A stretch of DNA of 64,000 nucleotides from DASUPK01 sp963747425 (GTDB lineage Bacteria; Actinomycetota; Thermoleophilia; Solirubrobacterales; 70-9): NCBI GenBank assembly GCA_963747425.1, contig CAVVFJ010000012.1:124001-188000 (forward strand). The letters run 5' to 3'. The position numbers and the translations under genes are program-made. How positions within the stretch are numbered: position 1 is the stretch's first letter; each line of letters opens with the position of its first letter. The notes under the pieces are model-generated. The model saw only the letters and a program-made list of their open reading frames with translations. It ran no database searches and was not told the origin of the DNA. Shown one piece after another: positions 62,981 to 64,000 of this stretch.

Positions 62981-64000
62981 CTCTACTGACGAACTGCCCG
63001 TGGAAGCCGTACGGGATGTGGTGCGGCGCCTCGGCCCGCGCCAGCTCGCTCAGATCCGCGGCGTCGAGCACGAGCATGAATGACCGTCCCGACCGCGAGT
63101 CGAAGACCACCGAGAGCAGCACGCCCTCGTCCTCCGCCTCGGCGTCCGGCGCCGCGACGAAGACCGGCTCTCCCGGCCCGCAGCCGTCCTCGGCCCAGAC
63201 GCGGGATGAACCGTCGTCGGCGTCGATCTTGACGATCCGGTCGAGCCAGCCGGACTCGGCGCCCACGCCCCAGACGTAGCGGTGGCGGCGCTCGTTGCAG
63301 CGCCCGTAGTTGATCCGCGGCAGATCGAGCCCCTGATCGCCAAGCTTCTCGCTCGAGACAGCCCCGCTCGCCGTGTCGATCCGGAACCGCCGCACGTCGC
63401 CCATCTCGACGGGCTTGCCCGCTCGGAGACGGTCCAGGTAGAGGTCCTCGATCAGCGTGGCGTCCGGGTAGGTGCAGGCGTCAACCACCACCTCGCCGCC
63501 CTCCTCGTACGCGTTGACGTGGTGGAAGCAGAAGAACGGGTCGGCTTCGAACGGGCCGGTGGCCTCGCCGGTGTTGCGATCGATCAACGTGAAGCGCGTG
63601 CCGAGCTCCGGCTTCCAGCGGTAGTTCTCGATGTAGGGACGGCCCGAAAGGGGAATGCTGATCGGGTTCACCACCAGCGGGAACTCGGCCAGCACGAGCC
63701 AGCGCTCGGTGAGTCCGAACGAGTGCATGTACGCCGGCTCCTTGACCGGCAGCTCGCCGATCACCCGAGGCTCGCCCTCGTCCGGGGGAACGTGGAAGAA
63801 CCGGTAGCGATTCCGGGGCCCGACCTTCGCCGCGTAGTTGAGCATGCCGCCGGTCGCGCGGTCCAGGTGCGGATGAGCGGTGGTGAGAAGACCGGGGGTG
63901 TCGTAGGCGACGCCGACCGTCTCCAGGGTCTCGCCGTCGAACTCGACCGGGATGGGCGTCTCCGTCATCGAGATGTAGCGCTCGCCGAGCTTGACCAGGT
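62919..64000 (-). CDS. carotenoid oxygenase family protein, 5' end beyond the window
   Basis: The visible 360 codons, open through the right edge, show the carotenoid cleavage dioxygenase fold with iron-ligand histidines in AHPHLDRATGGML, PAYMHSFGLTERWLVL, FCFHHVNAYEEGGEVV and the final HHIPYGFHGQF. These enzymes cleave double bonds of carotenoids or stilbenoids using non-heme iron. The N-terminal blade is missing because the window ends. The last 24 codons run antisense over the end of egtD and are basic and unlike the family, which normally stops just after the GFHG motif. A one-base shift would reach TAG at 62985-62983, so the 3' end is suspect. Confidence 0.85.
   Translation of the reverse strand, partial: LVKLGERYISMTETPIPVEFDGETLETVGVAYDTPGLLTTAHPHLDRATGGMLNYAAKVGPRNRYRFFHVPPDEGEPRVIGELPVKEPAYMHSFGLTERWLVLAEFPLVVNPISIPLSGRPYIENYRWKPELGTRFTLIDRNTGEATGPFEADPFFCFHHVNAYEEGGEVVVDACTYPDATLIEDLYLDRLRAGKPVEMGDVRRFRIDTASGAVSSEKLGDQGLDLPRINYGRCNERRHRYVWGVGAESGWLDRIVKIDADDGSSRVWAEDGCGPGEPVFVAAPDAEAEDEGVLLSVVFDSRSGRSFMLVLDAADLSELARAEAPHHIPYGFHGQFVSRARQPGRARGRRGPRSRSTSR

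Noticed and set aside
1..64000. CRISPR arrays, tRNA or rRNA genes, integrases, insertion sequences
   Set aside because: I looked for regularly spaced repeats, tRNA-like cloverleaf ends (GGTTC...CCA), rRNA core sequences and transposase/integrase motifs on both strands and saw none. Only the palindromic elements described above qualify as repeats.

Overview
The window is 64 kb of high-GC chromosome (I estimate close to 70% G+C by eye) with very tight packing, about 74 protein genes on both strands, and no rRNA, tRNA, CRISPR array, transposase or phage gene that I can see. The gene content is that of an actinobacterium: F420/deazaflavin-type oxidoreductases (1586-2032, 52455-53531), ergothioneine genes egtB-egtD, a wax ester synthase/DGAT, NHEJ-type LigD domains, an Xre-RES toxin-antitoxin pair, a SpoIIM-like protein and a mannosyltransferase of the PIG-V type. 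The overall flavour (small SRPBCC, SnoaL, DUF421, LapA and DCC proteins, carotenoid oxygenase, many CoA-dependent lipid genes) suggests the Thermoleophilia (Solirubrobacterales and relatives). That assignment is inference.

Layout. 1-6.9 kb: M32 carboxypeptidase (cut by the window edge), SRPBCC protein, small membrane proteins, a Ddn-like F420 protein, a catalase-like peroxidase, a DCC thiol oxidoreductase, and a three-gene drug-efflux ABC operon divergent from a MarR regulator. 6.9-16 kb: AI-2E permease, lipoprotein/GNAT/hydrolase, a Fur regulator divergent from a VIT-type iron exporter, an acyl-CoA carboxylase beta chain facing mmsA, a stand-alone LigD phosphoesterase domain and a WS/DGAT. 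16-21 kb: CsbD stress protein behind a sigma-B-like promoter, a possible 26-residue peptide, DUF429, Nudix, msrA, and a SnoaL-like gene enclosed by two inverted palindromic elements. 21-31.7 kb: SHOCT membrane protein, secreted penicillin-type acylase, amine oxidase plus amidase, MBL-fold and PAS proteins, cupredoxin lipoprotein, a decayed plsC, a thiolase. 31.7-32.6 kb is the only gene-poor stretch and holds gene wreckage. 32.6-46 kb: TetR, ECF sigma factor and partner, secreted hydrolase, acyl-CoA dehydrogenase, mannosyltransferase, lhgO, ATP-dependent DNA ligase, LigD polymerase domain, enoyl-CoA hydratase, thioesterase. 46-51 kb: P-type ATPase, pyruvate kinase and DUF421 operon, then the Xre-RES module. 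51-64 kb: surface protein, LLM oxidoreductase, transhydrogenase operon, membrane proteins, SDR, egtBD and a carotenoid oxygenase running off the end.

How things fit together. Fatty-acid, branched-chain and propionate metabolism is spread over several loci (carboxylase beta, mmsA, thiolase, acyl-CoA dehydrogenase, hydratase, thioesterase, SDR) together with neutral-lipid synthesis. Redox and stress defence is a second theme (catalase-like protein, MsrA, ergothioneine, CsbD, transhydrogenase, iron export). The three LigD activities exist as three separate genes (13998-14687, 41444-42412, 43194-44222).

Most striking sequence-level signals: (1) a 30-bp palindromic element lying in frame in two unrelated genes and adding the same peptide to both; (2) two copies of an approximately 75-bp palindrome, inverted with respect to each other and with compensatory base changes, on either side of one gene; (3) a repeated TANNNT, 6-8 nt, start-codon arrangement implying widespread leaderless mRNAs, including divergent promoters with overlapping -10 boxes and an egtB that would start on AUC; (4) several convergent gene pairs whose stop codons share one CTAG; (5) single-base frameshifts clustered at 54.9-58.1 kb.
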